DNA from: Telmatactis stephensoni
Taxonomy: Eukaryota; Cnidaria; Anthozoa; Actiniaria; Isophelliidae
Assembly (NCBI GenBank): GCA_029948255.1
Contig: JALIZF010001334.1
Location: 62,001-126,000, forward strand
Length of the DNA stretch: 64,000 nucleotides
Direction of reading: 5' to 3'
Shown: one piece after another, positions 46,623 through 58,047 of the stretch
How the letters are laid out: each line of letters opens with the position of its first letter
Numbering within the stretch: the stretch's first letter is position 1
Notes under the pieces: model-generated
Seen by the model: the letters and a program-made list of their open reading frames with translations, nothing else
Told to the model about the DNA's origin: nothing
The model's database searches: none
Translations under genes and position numbers: made by a program

Positions 46623-49600
46623 CTATTTTTGTGAATCATCATCATCCTCATCATCGTCTTCTTCATATTCTTGTAATTCTTCAACACTGTGATCAATAAC
46701 AACGCATTTGGTTCGATTGACGTGTTCGTTTTCAACACGAAAGAAGTTCCAAATAAACCTCCTGTAATTAGACATAAAACACAGAAAAATAAGAAAGTGA
46801 TTCCAGATGCCTCAACCTACTTCCCTTGAAGGGTAGCAACGGTGAATAAACAGGACAAAAACGTCCTCGTACGCGAAGAACAAAATTAAACATCAACTAC
46901 ACTCAACACCTACTCTGCCAAATACACTCTTTTTAAGTACTTCAAAAAATTACCTGAAAATTTCGAACACAGCCAAAAATCCTTTTAACACTTCGGAGTG
47001 AAATAGCCCTGCTTCACCAACAGATAACGTTAAGATCCAAGAAAATCTCAGAACCAAATCACTTGCTATGGCAAAGTAGTAAAAACTCTGCAGGAAAAAG
47101 TCATAAATTTAGCTGAGCCTGGATGTCAGGGAAAGGGAAGGGAAGGGAAGGGGAGGGGAGGGAAGGGAAGGGAAGGGAAGGGAAGGGAAGGAAGGAAGGG
47201 AAGGGAAGGGAAGGGAAGGGAAGGGAAGGGAAGGGAAGGGAAGGGGAGGGGAGGGGAGGGGAGGGACGGGGAAAGGAAGGCTATCCCTTTCGTTCCCCCT
47301 CCCCCCCTTAATTCCCTTCCCTTGAGAGCCATGCAATTCAAGCTATCATAGATCTGGGGCCTAGTGGATCAAGGGATACAATATCTCAATAAGTCGCAAT
47401 AATGCACACAAGCTATGAATTTCACATCGTACCAACAAGCAATAGCAACGATTGTAGCTTTCTTATGCATGTGGACAGACTAATCGCGATTTGCTATTAC
47501 TGTTTGGGGAGCAAGGGTGGCCGAGTGGTTAGACCGCTTGCCTCTCACCGCTGTGGTCCCTGGTTCGATACCCGGACGGGGCGCTTCATGTGAGTTGAGT
47601 TTGTTAGTTCGTTCTCTCCCTTGCTTCGAGGGTTTTTCTCCGGGTCCTCCAGTTTTCCTCCCTCCATCAAAAACGAACTGGTGAGTCGAGTGATTATTTG
47701 CAAAATATTCAAGGTAGAGGTAGTGAGTGTGAGAGTATAGTGTCCCCCAATTAGTGCGCGAGCGCTAGAAGACTAGGACACTTAAATAAACAGTTATTTA
47801 TTTATTTTTTATTTACTGTAAATGTGGTTATCTAAGAATCATACTACCCGGGCTTACCTTATGTTTAAACATTCTTCTAGTTCGCAGTAAGTTGTCCTCT
47901 CTTTCAAGCAGCCCCCAGTCCATCTTGACATCCCACACAAATGTGTAACACGTGCTGACAAACGCTGCCATCACCCAACCAAAGAAGTAGAAGTCTAGTT
48001 GAGTTGCACCGGTTTCCTCTAGGTACGAGGGAAAATAATATGCGCTAAATATTCCGGCCTCTTAAAAAAACTTAGACGAAAGCTTTAGTGGCAACCCCAC
48101 TCTACTCTGTCATCGCAACCTTGCGGACAACAACAACAACAAAGCTTTTGTGTACTTTGTCCTTTACAGTATTTAGGAAATTAAATTGCTGCTAAAAACG
48201 TCATCATGCTAGGGGCTTAAGGCCTATCCCGAGTCCTTAAGTCGTCGTTTTTTACAGCGAAAGCAACAAAGAATGAGTGGTGGAGAAGTCTGTTTTATCA
48301 AAGTGAGGGGATTTACTGGTATAAATAACCCTTCCCCCTGTGTCATTATTCCAATGGTTTTTACCTTTATGTGACGTAGCTATGGTAGAGAAGAACACCA
48401 CAAAGAAAGTAGTAGAATATTTGCCTGCGTTGGCCAAGTGAGGAAATTTTTGCTTCGTATCGTTGTACCTTCTCAAACTCTGTGAAAACCGCCACCAGGC
48501 GGGAAGACATGCAACAAGAGGTCGAATACCATAGAGCTTGGTACCACACTGAGTCCTGTCTGGAAAAGTAGAAAATAGAATCAGTACTGCTTTATATTTC
48601 TTACTTCTTTGAGAATGCGTTTTTTTTCCTACTGTAGGCCCTTGGGAACAAGGATAGCCGAGCGGTGAAAGAACCAGTCTATCACCTCTGTGATCCCTGG
48701 CTTGATTTCCAGACGGGTGCATGCCTCATGTGACTCAAACAAGTTTGTCTTGGGTCCTCTGGTAATCCTCCCTCAGTAAAAACGAATTAACTACTGAAAC
48801 TTGTATCCATAGAATATCCATAGAATCCATAGCATGTAGTGGTAGAGTGTGCGAGAGCACAGTGTCCCTCAATTTTCCTTAAGCGCCAGACGACTAGACA
48901 TTAGACATTTATGAGTTAATCAAGAGGCATGTGTGTGTGTTTCTCTGTGTCCGTAAAGTTCATCCGCACTTTCGCAGCGGAAGTGTAGGAAAGTAGCTTT
49001 AGCCCCGAAACCGAGGAAGTAAAGGTAAAGCAATCTTATTTTACGTTTTCGATTTATTGCATGATAAACGGTCAATAGTCCCCCTTTTCCCCATCGTTTT
49101 ACGAATATCTTTACAAAGCTACTTATCGTAGTTTGCGTATGTTCAAAAACACAGAGTAGGGAAGTTTTGGTACGCCAGATGCGTTTCGCACTCATACGCA
49201 TCCAAAATTAACTTTTCTAGAACTACAAAGACTGCAGAGAGTTCGTACCTTGGACGGAATAGAAGTCAAGAGCGTAGTAACAAGCAATGTACTCCATGTC
49301 AAGTATAGCCACAACAAGACTATTAAGCTGATCAGCCAACCAAAAATCAGCAAAGCCAACAGGGTGGAAAGGTGTGGTGAGGACACGCCACTAGACAAAT
49401 AAACGAAAATAATAAATAAACAACTAGAATAAATATACGAAAACTAGATTTAATAAGGAGGCCTCGTCAACGGAAGGTGTATGGATTTCAAGAGGAACTT
49501 CGCTAAAATAGGCCACAGTTACTAAAATAGCAATGGTAGACCTGAAGAGCGCAGTACAATTCGATCAAGGGCCTTAGAAATTTAGTATAAAGTGCTATAT

Positions 49601-52600
49601 AAAAGTTTATATTATTACTGCGAGATCCCAGCGGTGTCGTGCAGTATATTTATGGCTAACCTCACGTATAACCACGTAACAAGTTCAAGTACGAGTGGTT
49701 GCAATATGAGCATACAGACAAAAACTAAGGTTTAGAACGCGAGAAAGTCTCAACTGACTTTCTGACGAGAACGGAAACCTTGACGATGAGAGTGCAAGCA
49801 TGAAAATGGACGTATTCATAATGACCCACAACTAAGCACGAGAGAAGCGTAAAAGTTGTACATTGCCTAGTTGAGTGTAACTATACAATGTAGCATCTCA
49901 CTGCGCTTTGCGCCAACCAAGTGCATGCTTGCACCTTTACCATGCATTGGTATGTATCGATCGTGCTTTATACATGTTATTAGATAATAATTTATATATT
50001 ACACGCGCTCTGATTGGTGAGAACGTGTGTGGGTCTGTACTCTGTTAGATGCACAGAAGACGTCAGATGACTTCGACTTCGTCTCGTGGTGTACTTTTTT
50101 GTTCTCGCCACATTTTGACGTCATCTGTGCATCTATTAGTGTAGTTGACGTCATCTGTGCACCTATTACAGTACGGATAATGGATTGTTAAACAGAACAT
50201 AACGAATGCATATTTCCTTTCAAATTAAGGATTCCATTCTTATCGCGATGAACCTAAATGTCGCTATGATTAATATTTCCAACTTTCAGTCAACTTACCA
50301 ATGCACGTATCAGCCAAAACCTTGCATTGCGATGGAAGATTTTAAGAGTGTTGGTAAAGAATAAGATAAGGAAACAAGTCAAAGCTAAAGGATGGAAATA
50401 TCTCGGTACGTTGAATTGATGAGAGAAGATAAACAGCACCACGCTGATACCCCAGACAGCTGCAAAGAAACTCGCTCGCTGTGGATGAAAAAAAGAGCAG
50501 ACATGAAAATATTTAACAATTAGATCTCACCTCTCAGACCTCGAGTTCGGCCTCATGGTTCATTTAACAAATAGATTCCATTTTTCCGTGCGTCTGTACT
50601 CTAATCGATGCACAGATGACGTCAAAATGTGGTGAGAACAAAAAAGTACGCCACGAGACGAAGTCGAGTGGCGTGACTGTTGTTCTCACCACATTTTGAC
50701 GTCTTCTGTGCATCGATTAGAGTACAGACGCACGGAAAAATGGAATCTATCTGTTTTATATAATATTTATAGAAACATTCCAACCAATCAGAACGCGCGT
50801 AAGATTCGATGACGCCATCTATGTGTGTGTACTCTAATCACACATGGTTGTTCGACCAATCAGAGCGCGCGTAATATGCCAATTATTATATAATGACTCG
50901 TAGTCCATGAGGCCGAGAGGTCTAAGTGTTTTAGTATAAACCTACTAATCGGTCAAATAATTAACAAATAGAACAACTTTTTCCGTGCTCCGTTCAGTAA
51001 TACAGCATGCTGCAGGAAGTGATGAGAGCAAGAAAGAAGTGTAGGCGAGTGCTCTCCACACTTCTTGAGTGCTATCGGCACTTCCTACTGCTGTATTAAT
51101 GAACGGAGCACGGAAAAAGATGTTCTATTTGTTTTATTATGTATTTTGAAGTAAATATTCAAGGGAAAAAGTTCGATTTCCCCTGTACAAAAAATTAAAA
51201 AGGTGCGCGGTCGAGCTCGCGCTGCTGACATCAGAAATGTGTTCCGTTCTCTGATAAAGCAAATTAGCCTTCAGCCAATCAGAGCGCGCGTATATCGACA
51301 AGGGTATACATTTATAATAATTAGTTGTAGTTATAAAATAATGCTGTTTTAGTGCTTATAGCGAAAGCAGCAGAGGAAAATATGATGCGTTTTTACATAT
51401 ATTCGGATTAGTGTGAGCCTCGCCTAAATTTTCGAGATTTGGTAGAAAAATTGTTGGAGGCGAGAGGGACAATTTTACACAGGAACCCCATGGGGTTGCC
51501 TGTAGAAGCAGCTAAACCCAACGGAACTAAATGGTGAACTATTTGTTGTCCTCTCACCTCTAATATCTGTACAGAACTAAGATGGCCATGGTCTAGTTCT
51601 ATGATTTTAGCATGGTTAATTCCAGCAGCCTTCCATCCACATATATTTATACCAAATAGGAAAAAGGCTAATATGAACATAAACAGCCCTCGGTACATCC
51701 GAAATGCAGGCTCCCATTGAATATCTGTTTTGGATTTTATAGCTGAAAAGCAACATTTTAAACAAATTAATATAGTTCAGTTACTACATATGGTCAATGT
51801 AGTGTATGGTATTGGAGATGCTACACATATCTACAGTACACAGCTTATCATTCTTGTTTTGCCAGAGAAATAATAATTATTTATGTTACATTGAGGTAGT
51901 CGCCACAGCAAATGTTCCCCTTTCTGGCTCACTTGGCCACCTGCATTCACACTCAAGTTCTCATTCCATTCATCCAATCCTCACAATTTGGACAACTGTT
52001 CTAGTTGGGGCTATTGTGCCAAGCCAGGGAACCCTTAGTTCTGCTTCAGTAAAAATTTTGCTTGGAATATGAAAATGTATAGTAAAATAGGGACTACCAT
52101 TAAGTGTCCAATGGATATATCAAATCCAATGGTATCAGTATTTGAGGGTTGATCAAAAAGGTATTTGCATATATACATAACAATTTAGCATACCCTATAG
52201 TACCATTCACTCCCAAACAACTTACTGTTTGGAGCCTTTTGACTCTCAGTCTACAGCTGAGATTCATACTAGTGACAAAAGCCCACAGCTACTGGTAGCA
52301 ATGGTAGATTCAGCTAATTATTTTTTTCCCAGTTAATTGGATTACATTAGGAGTGACCGTTTGGTCTCTTGTGCCATGTCATGTTACTTAGTTTCTCAAA
52401 TTTCAGTGGCTTATTGGATTAGCGTTAAGAGCAGTTTCTGGATTGGTCGGAATTCAAATTTGAATTTGCTAATTTGTTAATAAGCCACTGAAGTAACGTA
52501 ACATAGCACAAGAGACCAAACGGCCACTCCTAATGTAATCCAATTAACTCAAAAAAATCAGCTAGCTGAATCTACCATTGCTACCAGTAGCTGTGCATGG

Positions 52601-54369
52601 GCTCCCTGTGACATGCACAAGCATTTACTGCTCATCTTTTCTCATATAACTATAATTTCCTGCCTGTGAATGTTGCTTTCTGCATGTATACCACTCACTT
52701 AAGTGTGAATTAATCAGCCCTTAATGTAGTTTTCTAAAGCAAATTAAGGCCTGGGTCAGGCAAGATTTTCAATCTAAACTTTGATCAATTTAACTTTTTT
52801 TTATAAAAAGTCTTTTATTGATGAAAATTCTCAACTTGTAACTTTACACATACCTGCTACAATCATTACAGTAAACAAGACCACACACATACCAACAAAA
52901 ATACCCAATCGAAATACTCCATAAACAGAATGTCCTTCATTCTAAAAGAAAGAAAAAGAATAATTATTGGTATGAGTTATTTGACAATGTGTATTTCCAG
53001 AAAATATCCACATACCCCCACCATGGAGGGAATTTGTAAATGGACCACCTTATCCCCTGGAACTTCCATTTTTCTTCCATACAAACTGTGTAATTTTGTT
53101 CTTTCTCTGACCCTTTTTCCCTCCAGAATTTTCAATCCCCTTAAATTTGTGGTGGGGGGTATGGATATTTTCTGGAACTACTTGAACCTGCATTAACAAA
53201 TCACTTCTCATCAAATTTATTCCAAATATAGCCTTTTTTTCTTTTTATGGCCACCAAAATTGTATGCAGGCTAAAGCTGTTGTTACATTAATGTGTGTTG
53301 TTGTTGTTGTTGTTGAAGCTTATTTTAGCTCTTGCAAACATACATATAGCCTAAGTTTCTTCAGGTAGGAGAGAGGAGCATAGGAGCACAGTATTTATTC
53401 CCTAGCCTATTCTCTACTTTCACAAAGTCCGAATGCCTTATGTTTTTTTGTTGTTGTTGTTTTTGTTGTTGTTTGTTTTGTTTTGTTTTGTTGTTTTGTT
53501 TTTGCTTGATCACCTACATCATTCCTCGAACATTATATTATGGAAGGGAGAGAATAGGTAGCCTAGCTTTGTCTTAGCTAGTTAGGGGTGGGTTGGGGGT
53601 ATCAGTGTTGTTGCAAGTGTCTGTTCAGGATTAGGGTAGTAATTAGTTTATACAGCCTGTAGATCCCTTCTTTCATTTCAAACCCCTTCCTCTATCTCCC
53701 TCAGTATTGGATACAGGAATAAGCTACATAGAATAAACCTGTATGTAAATATACTGGAAATTTTATCTATGCAGAGTTGTAGAGAATAATTGCGCTTTAA
53801 TCTTATTTACTTGATGTTTGATGATTATTTGTACCTTCTTGTGATTGGCTTTTGACCTATCTTGCACTGGTAACGTTTTGACTGTAGCAGTTTTCTCAAT
53901 ATCTTCTTTCTAATAAACAAAAAGCCAACAATTACAAAGTCTTCTCTGTTGAACATACATTTTACATGTATACTCAACGACAAAGGCAGAGTCCTTTAGA
54001 TATAGGCATTATGCCAATCAGAGGTCACTTGAGCTCAAGTTCAAGTTTAGATGAAGAAGAATCACGATCAAGGATAACAAGGTATTTCTGGTTTATGCTC
54101 CGATATAAAATGGATAGCAAGTTAATTGACCGTTAAAACGCTTTCAATTCAAATTTATATCCATATCCTTGCATGGTCTGTTGAGAGGAGTTCAAATTTG
54201 CAAACAATGAAGACCATTTGCTCAAGCGACGTTTGGAAATGTCAACAACTCAGTTTTATACCTTGTCTTTAGCACAACTTCTTTCCTCTCTAAACCTCCT
54301 TAAGTGAATACGTTTCTGATGTCTATCGTCCAAACTTTGTACTACCGATAGAAGAGATCCAAAATGCAT
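46623..54369 (-). CDS. xpr1: XPR1-like phosphate exporter (EXS domain)
   Basis: Minus-strand gene. Firm exons: 53909-53835, 52941-52854, 51742-51558, 50478-50299, 49390-49249, 48559-48365, 47994-47858, 47087-46954 and 46761-46623. All are GT-AG with consistent phases and give 424 codons. The product is a polytopic membrane protein with the EXS domain of the XPR1/SLC53A1 family, which exports inorganic phosphate. Diagnostic segments are MYRGLFMF and [73 protein letters not shown] and [16 protein letters not shown]. It ends in an acidic tail. A tentative 5' exon (54369-54262, from ATG, 36 codons) joins in frame and resembles the end of the SPX-EXS linker. The SPX domain (about 180 residues in animals) was not recognised. 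It may lie in diverged exons upstream, or be lost. SINEs, palindromes and a G/A repeat sit in introns. Confidence 0.9.
47128..47280 (+). repeat. (GGGAA)n purine-only repeat with G-quadruplex motif
   Basis: About 150 bases of purine only on the plus strand, mainly GGGAA units. It passes into GGGGAGGGGAGGGGAGGGGA near 47243-47264, which fits the G-quadruplex pattern. It lies in the last-but-two intron of the XPR1-like gene, so the transcript carries the pyrimidine strand. Confidence 0.95.
47512..47812 (+). mobile_element. tRNA-derived SINE, best-preserved copy
   Basis: The head contains GGTGGCCGAGTGGTTAGACC (box A region) and GGTTCGATACCC (box B) at tRNA-like spacing. A body shared with 2382-2665 and 48648-48912 follows, including CGAGGGTTTTTCTCCGGGTCC and CCCCAATTAGTGCGCGAGCG. 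An A/T-rich TTATTTATTT tail closes it. It is an insertion in an XPR1-like intron and is not a working tRNA gene, since no complete cloverleaf was found. Confidence 0.85.
48648..48912 (+). mobile_element. tRNA-derived SINE, older copy
   Basis: The head GATAGCCGAGCGGTGAAAGA and the body with TTGGGTCCTCTGGTAATCCTC match 47512-47812 with many substitutions. Box B (GGCTTGATTTCC) is decayed. It lies in the XPR1-like intron between exons 49390-49249 and 48559-48365. Confidence 0.75.
49975..50180. mobile_element. Palindromic MITE (TTTTTCCGTGCG family), partial copy
   Basis: Contains GGTCTGTACTCTGTTAGATG, CACAGAAGACGTCAGATG and TTCTCGCCACATTTTGACGT in the family order. The outer arms are missing, and GACGTCATCTGTGCA is doubled on the right. 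Confidence 0.7.
50563..50894. mobile_element. Palindromic MITE (TTTTTCCGTGCG family), copy B
   Basis: Nearly identical to 11035-11374 and 56684-57015. It is enclosed by a further inverted repeat (AGACCTCGAGTTCGGCCTCATGG on the left, CCATGAGGCCGAGAGGTCT on the right), so it appears nested in an older foldback. Located in an XPR1-like intron. Confidence 0.9.
50955..51145. mobile_element. Related foldback with AACAAATAGAACA termini
   Basis: Arms AACAAATAGAACAACTTTTT and CCGTGCTCCGTTCA are mirrored at the right (TGAACGGAGCACGGAAAAAG, GTTCTATTTGTT). The extreme termini match the TTTTTCCGTGCG family but the interior is different. Confidence 0.8.
52275..52605. repeat. Foldback repeat in an XPR1-like intron
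   Basis: CACAGCTACTGGTAGCAATGG is mirrored by CCATTGCTACCAGTAGCTGTG. Pairing continues through GGATTACATTAGGAGTG and GACCAAACGG to a centre near 52445. Confidence 0.9.
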
Positions 54370-54435
54370 GGCTTTGACTTGGATAGACGGCTCTCGAGCC
54401 GTCGAGAGTTGCTTGAGGACGACTCTTCAATCCAA

Positions 54436-54501
54436 GGTAGATCCTTGCTTCGATGCTTATATTTTAACGGTAGATCCTTGCTTCGATGCTTATATTTTAA
54501 C
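54436..54501 (-). repeat. 33-bp exact tandem duplication
   Basis: Two copies of a 33-bp unit. In one minus-strand frame (54653-54342) each encodes KYKHRSKDLP. That frame is weakly reminiscent of an SPX domain (LILL-x-L then a Lys-rich stretch) but does not join the XPR1-like exons in phase, so I do not call it coding. Confidence 0.85.
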
Positions 54502-54519
54502 GCTTCTACAAAGTACAGT

Positions 54520-56680
54520 TTCACCAACTTTTGCAGCATTAAGAGAATCAGATCAATTATATGTGAATTTTTTTGCATGAAGGCCGTTCTTTCTGAAAAG
54601 TCTTGCTGGTCAGTCAAGTGTATATTCTGCATGGCACTTCCGGTCACGGGCACAGAAAGCCCATATCAGTTTATTTGGGTAAAACAGGTATCCCAACCAA
54701 ACTTAATTTCTCCCTAAGGTAATTCCCGAATCTCATCTTACTAGAGCAGATTTGGAAGGAAAATGCCAATAATTGGAAATATCTAGGAAATATGTAGGAA
54801 AATGTACTTTTCTACATTTTGTCCAGTTCCTATCATTGGAAAATGCAATTTCCCAGATATTTTATATCATTGGAAATGAGTAAAAATTTCCAGTGCAAGT
54901 GCGTACGTACTGAAGATTCTTTCGAAATAATAGATCCCGTTTCTCACAAATTTACCTTAAAACTCAATTAGACGTGCTGCACATCAATTGGCTGTAACCT
55001 TCGCTTTTAACACAATGCATGGTTCCTTTCTTTCTTTCTTCTTGACCGTTTGTTTGCATAAATAGGTTAGATTTCACAACTCAGTTGATACTGATCATGG
55101 CAATCGAATTGCCTAAACAAAACTCGCAAATTTTTAATTTTCGTCCTATAAAACTTTCATGAGTTACTTTGTGTTGTAAGCTTTTGATCCATAGGTTTAT
55201 GGACTTCCATAAAAAATGTGCCTGCATGTGGTGCGCGATTTTCGTAATTAACACACCTCGAAACTATTCATTAACCTTAACGTAAACTTGAACAGTCACA
55301 CCCTCGTTTGAGTGCCAAACACACAGAGATAAAAACAGGTCTTATAATCATGGTTGTTGTTTTATCGGAGTCCGGCGTCGACGATTTTAATTAATGTTTG
55401 TTGATGGTGATGCTTGTCTAAGAACAACTAAAATAGGTATCTAGCAAAAAACTCATGAAAAGTTAAACGCGAAAAACAGAAATTTCGTGTTATCTTGAAA
55501 GGACTAGTACTGTCTCTAAAACCAGGTCCCTAAGTAAAGACCACTAGCTAACTTTACATGTAAGCTTCTTGTGCTTCGATTCATGAGGTAATCTTCTTGA
55601 AAGATGAGCTCGTTTCCCACAACACTATACAGTTCCAGCTGCTAACTTTGATAATCCGAGCATTAAAAACATGAGGGCCGTTGGCGTGTAATAAGATCTC
55701 AGGGGTAACGCACTCCCATAGAGTACGATAATATACTGTCATAAGATTTGTTTATTACACAATCTATTGGTGCTGTTTTTATTCACTAATGATTCCGATG
55801 AACTGGTTTAGTAGCGGATTTAAAAAAGTCACTCTCTTTTGTTGCAACCCTTTTCTCTTCTTACCGTACTCTATAGGAGTGCGAATTCTTCAGCAATCTC
55901 CGTTCTGTAATTAATCCGATTTCAGATGGTGTTTCATTTCAGTTTAACAACTACAGTTCAGTGATCGTTACAGGGAGATCCTCCGTTGTTATGACAAGCG
56001 ATAAACTCTTTTCCTTTTTGTTTTCAGTTTCAGCAGAAATACGAGCGCAAAGCGCGAGCCGCTCGGACAAAATTTAACTCATAGGTGTTCGCAGCGACTA
56101 CTTCCTAAGGTAGTTACAAGATGTGCGTCACTGCTTCCCAATTCTATCATATATAGTGATAAAAATGGCTGTTTCGTGCGAGCCGTTCGACAAAACTTTT
56201 ACAGTTTTTAGGTGGATTTAGAGAATGAAAAAGACGAAATTTTTTTCCGCTTACTCGATTTTTTGCCCTGCATGACTGTCTTTGCTTTGAACGATTGTTT
56301 CTGTAGTTTTTGCTGTACAAAGACATGTCCATCCTTTACTAAGTAATTCATGGAATTCGACAAAAAACTGTCATGTCTGCAAAAATGAAACGTAATACAT
56401 GAACATGAGTGGAAGAACATGAAAATTTAGATAGCGCATCAAGTTCAAGTTTTCTTTTATTCACACACCAAGAATATAGGTATATTTACATTATGCATTT
56501 ATAATTTTTTTTACAGATATATTTTGATATAGAAGGGGGAGAAAAGGGGTTTCGATTCTTGTACAACTTCCCGCGTCTCTCACAAAACGATAAAGTTGCA
56601 ATTCGGGTTTGTTGAAGAATAGGCTTTCAAGCGTTGGATGAGGTATCCTTTTACGTAGTATGTGTTTGACCTTGTCATGG
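54520..56680. other. No gene recognised upstream of the XPR1-like gene
   Basis: Searched on the minus strand for an SPX start (MKF-type N-terminus and the EWR/Y motif) without success. Frames at 56.1-56.7 kb show no family features. The first exon and promoter of the XPR1-like gene may be here. Confidence 0.45.
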
Positions 56681-56683
56681 TTC

Positions 56684-57015
56684 ATTTAACAAATAGATTC
56701 CATTTTTCCGTGCGTCTGTACTCTAATCGATGCACAGATGACGTCAAAATGTGGTGAGAACAAAAACGTACGCCACGAGACGAAGTCGAGTGGCGTGACT
56801 GTTGTTCTCACCACATTTTGACGTCTTCTGTGCATCGATTAGAGTACAGACGCACGGAAAAATGGAATCTATCTGTTTTATATAATATTTATCGAAACAT
56901 TCCAACCAATCAGAGCGCGCGTAAGATTCGATGACGCCATCTATGTGTGTGTACTCTAATCACACATGGTTGTTCGACCAATCAGAGCGCGCGTAATATG
57001 CCAATTATTATATAA
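56684..57015. mobile_element. Palindromic MITE (TTTTTCCGTGCG family), copy C
   Basis: Nearly identical to 50563-50894, including the CATGGTTCATTTAAC left flank and the CCAATTATTATATAA right end. This shows that the CATGGTTC flank belongs to the mobile unit in copies B and C. Confidence 0.9.
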
Positions 57016-57778
57016 AACCTTATCACGGTTCTTCCAGAACATATATACTTCCCTATCATATATATTTCACTATTTCTTTCATTAGTATGATGGCGTATTC
57101 TTTTTGCACTGGAGTCAGTTTTGTGACGGCATACTTTTGATATAATATCTGGATGGGTACGGCAAACAAAACGTTCCACCAGCTAATAGGCAATATGAAC
57201 CAACAGATCACGTAATCCTATTTCCCCTAAATCAAGTAGCACCGTAAAAATGATGTCCAGAAATGGAAAGAGCGTCTCCATATTAATAATATAGCAAAGT
57301 TTCAGCTCATAAGATGTAATACAGGACAAATAGTGAATTAAAGAGATTTTTTGGAGAGTTTCTTTACGCGTTCAGTTCCCGAACGAATCTTAAAAAAATT
57401 CGAATCTTAAATGAAAAAAAAAAAAAGAAACCTTGCATTTTATTTAACTAATATCGAGGTGCTCTTTCTACTTTTGGAGTTCATTTGACGTTGCTGTTTG
57501 GTTTATGAGCTTTTATGCGAGACAGAATCACGTGACCTGTTACCCCAAAATGGCGGCCGATTTCTTTTAACCTAAGACGTAATGATCCCTGAAATACTAT
57601 AAAGCGCCTCAATTAGTTACTGTGCAAAAAATATAGACAGTTCCAATGAAATGAAATCCGCAGAGAAGTGAATTTTTAGAATTGGCTAATTTGACAGACA
57701 AATGTATGTTAGTGGGTATAGCATATACACCAAGCCATACATTTTCTGTAAATTTTCACAATTTTAAAGACAAGGCAC

Positions 57779-58047
57779 CTACAACGGCGTGCAGAATGGT
57801 TGAGACATTGTGCCCTAAAATTGACGTTCTTTGATATTATACCCACCATGTAAGTCGTGGAACCGCCATATATTCTGAATCCCCCTCCCCCCGACACAAT
57901 GTTGGTTGGGTCAAGTGTTGGACCTATCAGGAATCTCCCCGGCCTACTCAACATTGAGAGAGGGGGGAAGGGGGACCATAAAACAGGGTTGGCTAATTAA
58001 GGCCAAAATTGGGACAGTGTCTCAACAGGTTCTGCACGCCGTTGTAG
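57779..58047. mobile_element. Foldback element bordering the minisatellite
   Basis: The left end CTACAACGGCGTGCAGAA with GGTTGAGACA is mirrored by TGTCTCAACAGGTTCTGCAC and GCCGTTGTAG at the right. The 77-bp minisatellite starts at the next base. Confidence 0.85.

Noticed and set aside
47109..47341. Gly/Lys/Glu- and Pro/Ser/Phe-rich frames
   Set aside because: Produced by the (GGGAA)n repeat.
47512..47600. Functional tRNA-Leu/Ser gene
   Set aside because: Box A and B are good, but the sequence continues into a repeated SINE body and lacks a paired acceptor stem.
54342..54653. 103-codon minus-strand frame as the SPX domain of the XPR1-like gene
   Set aside because: Only a vague resemblance, out of phase with the next exon, and it contains a 33-bp duplication; kept as a question, not a call.
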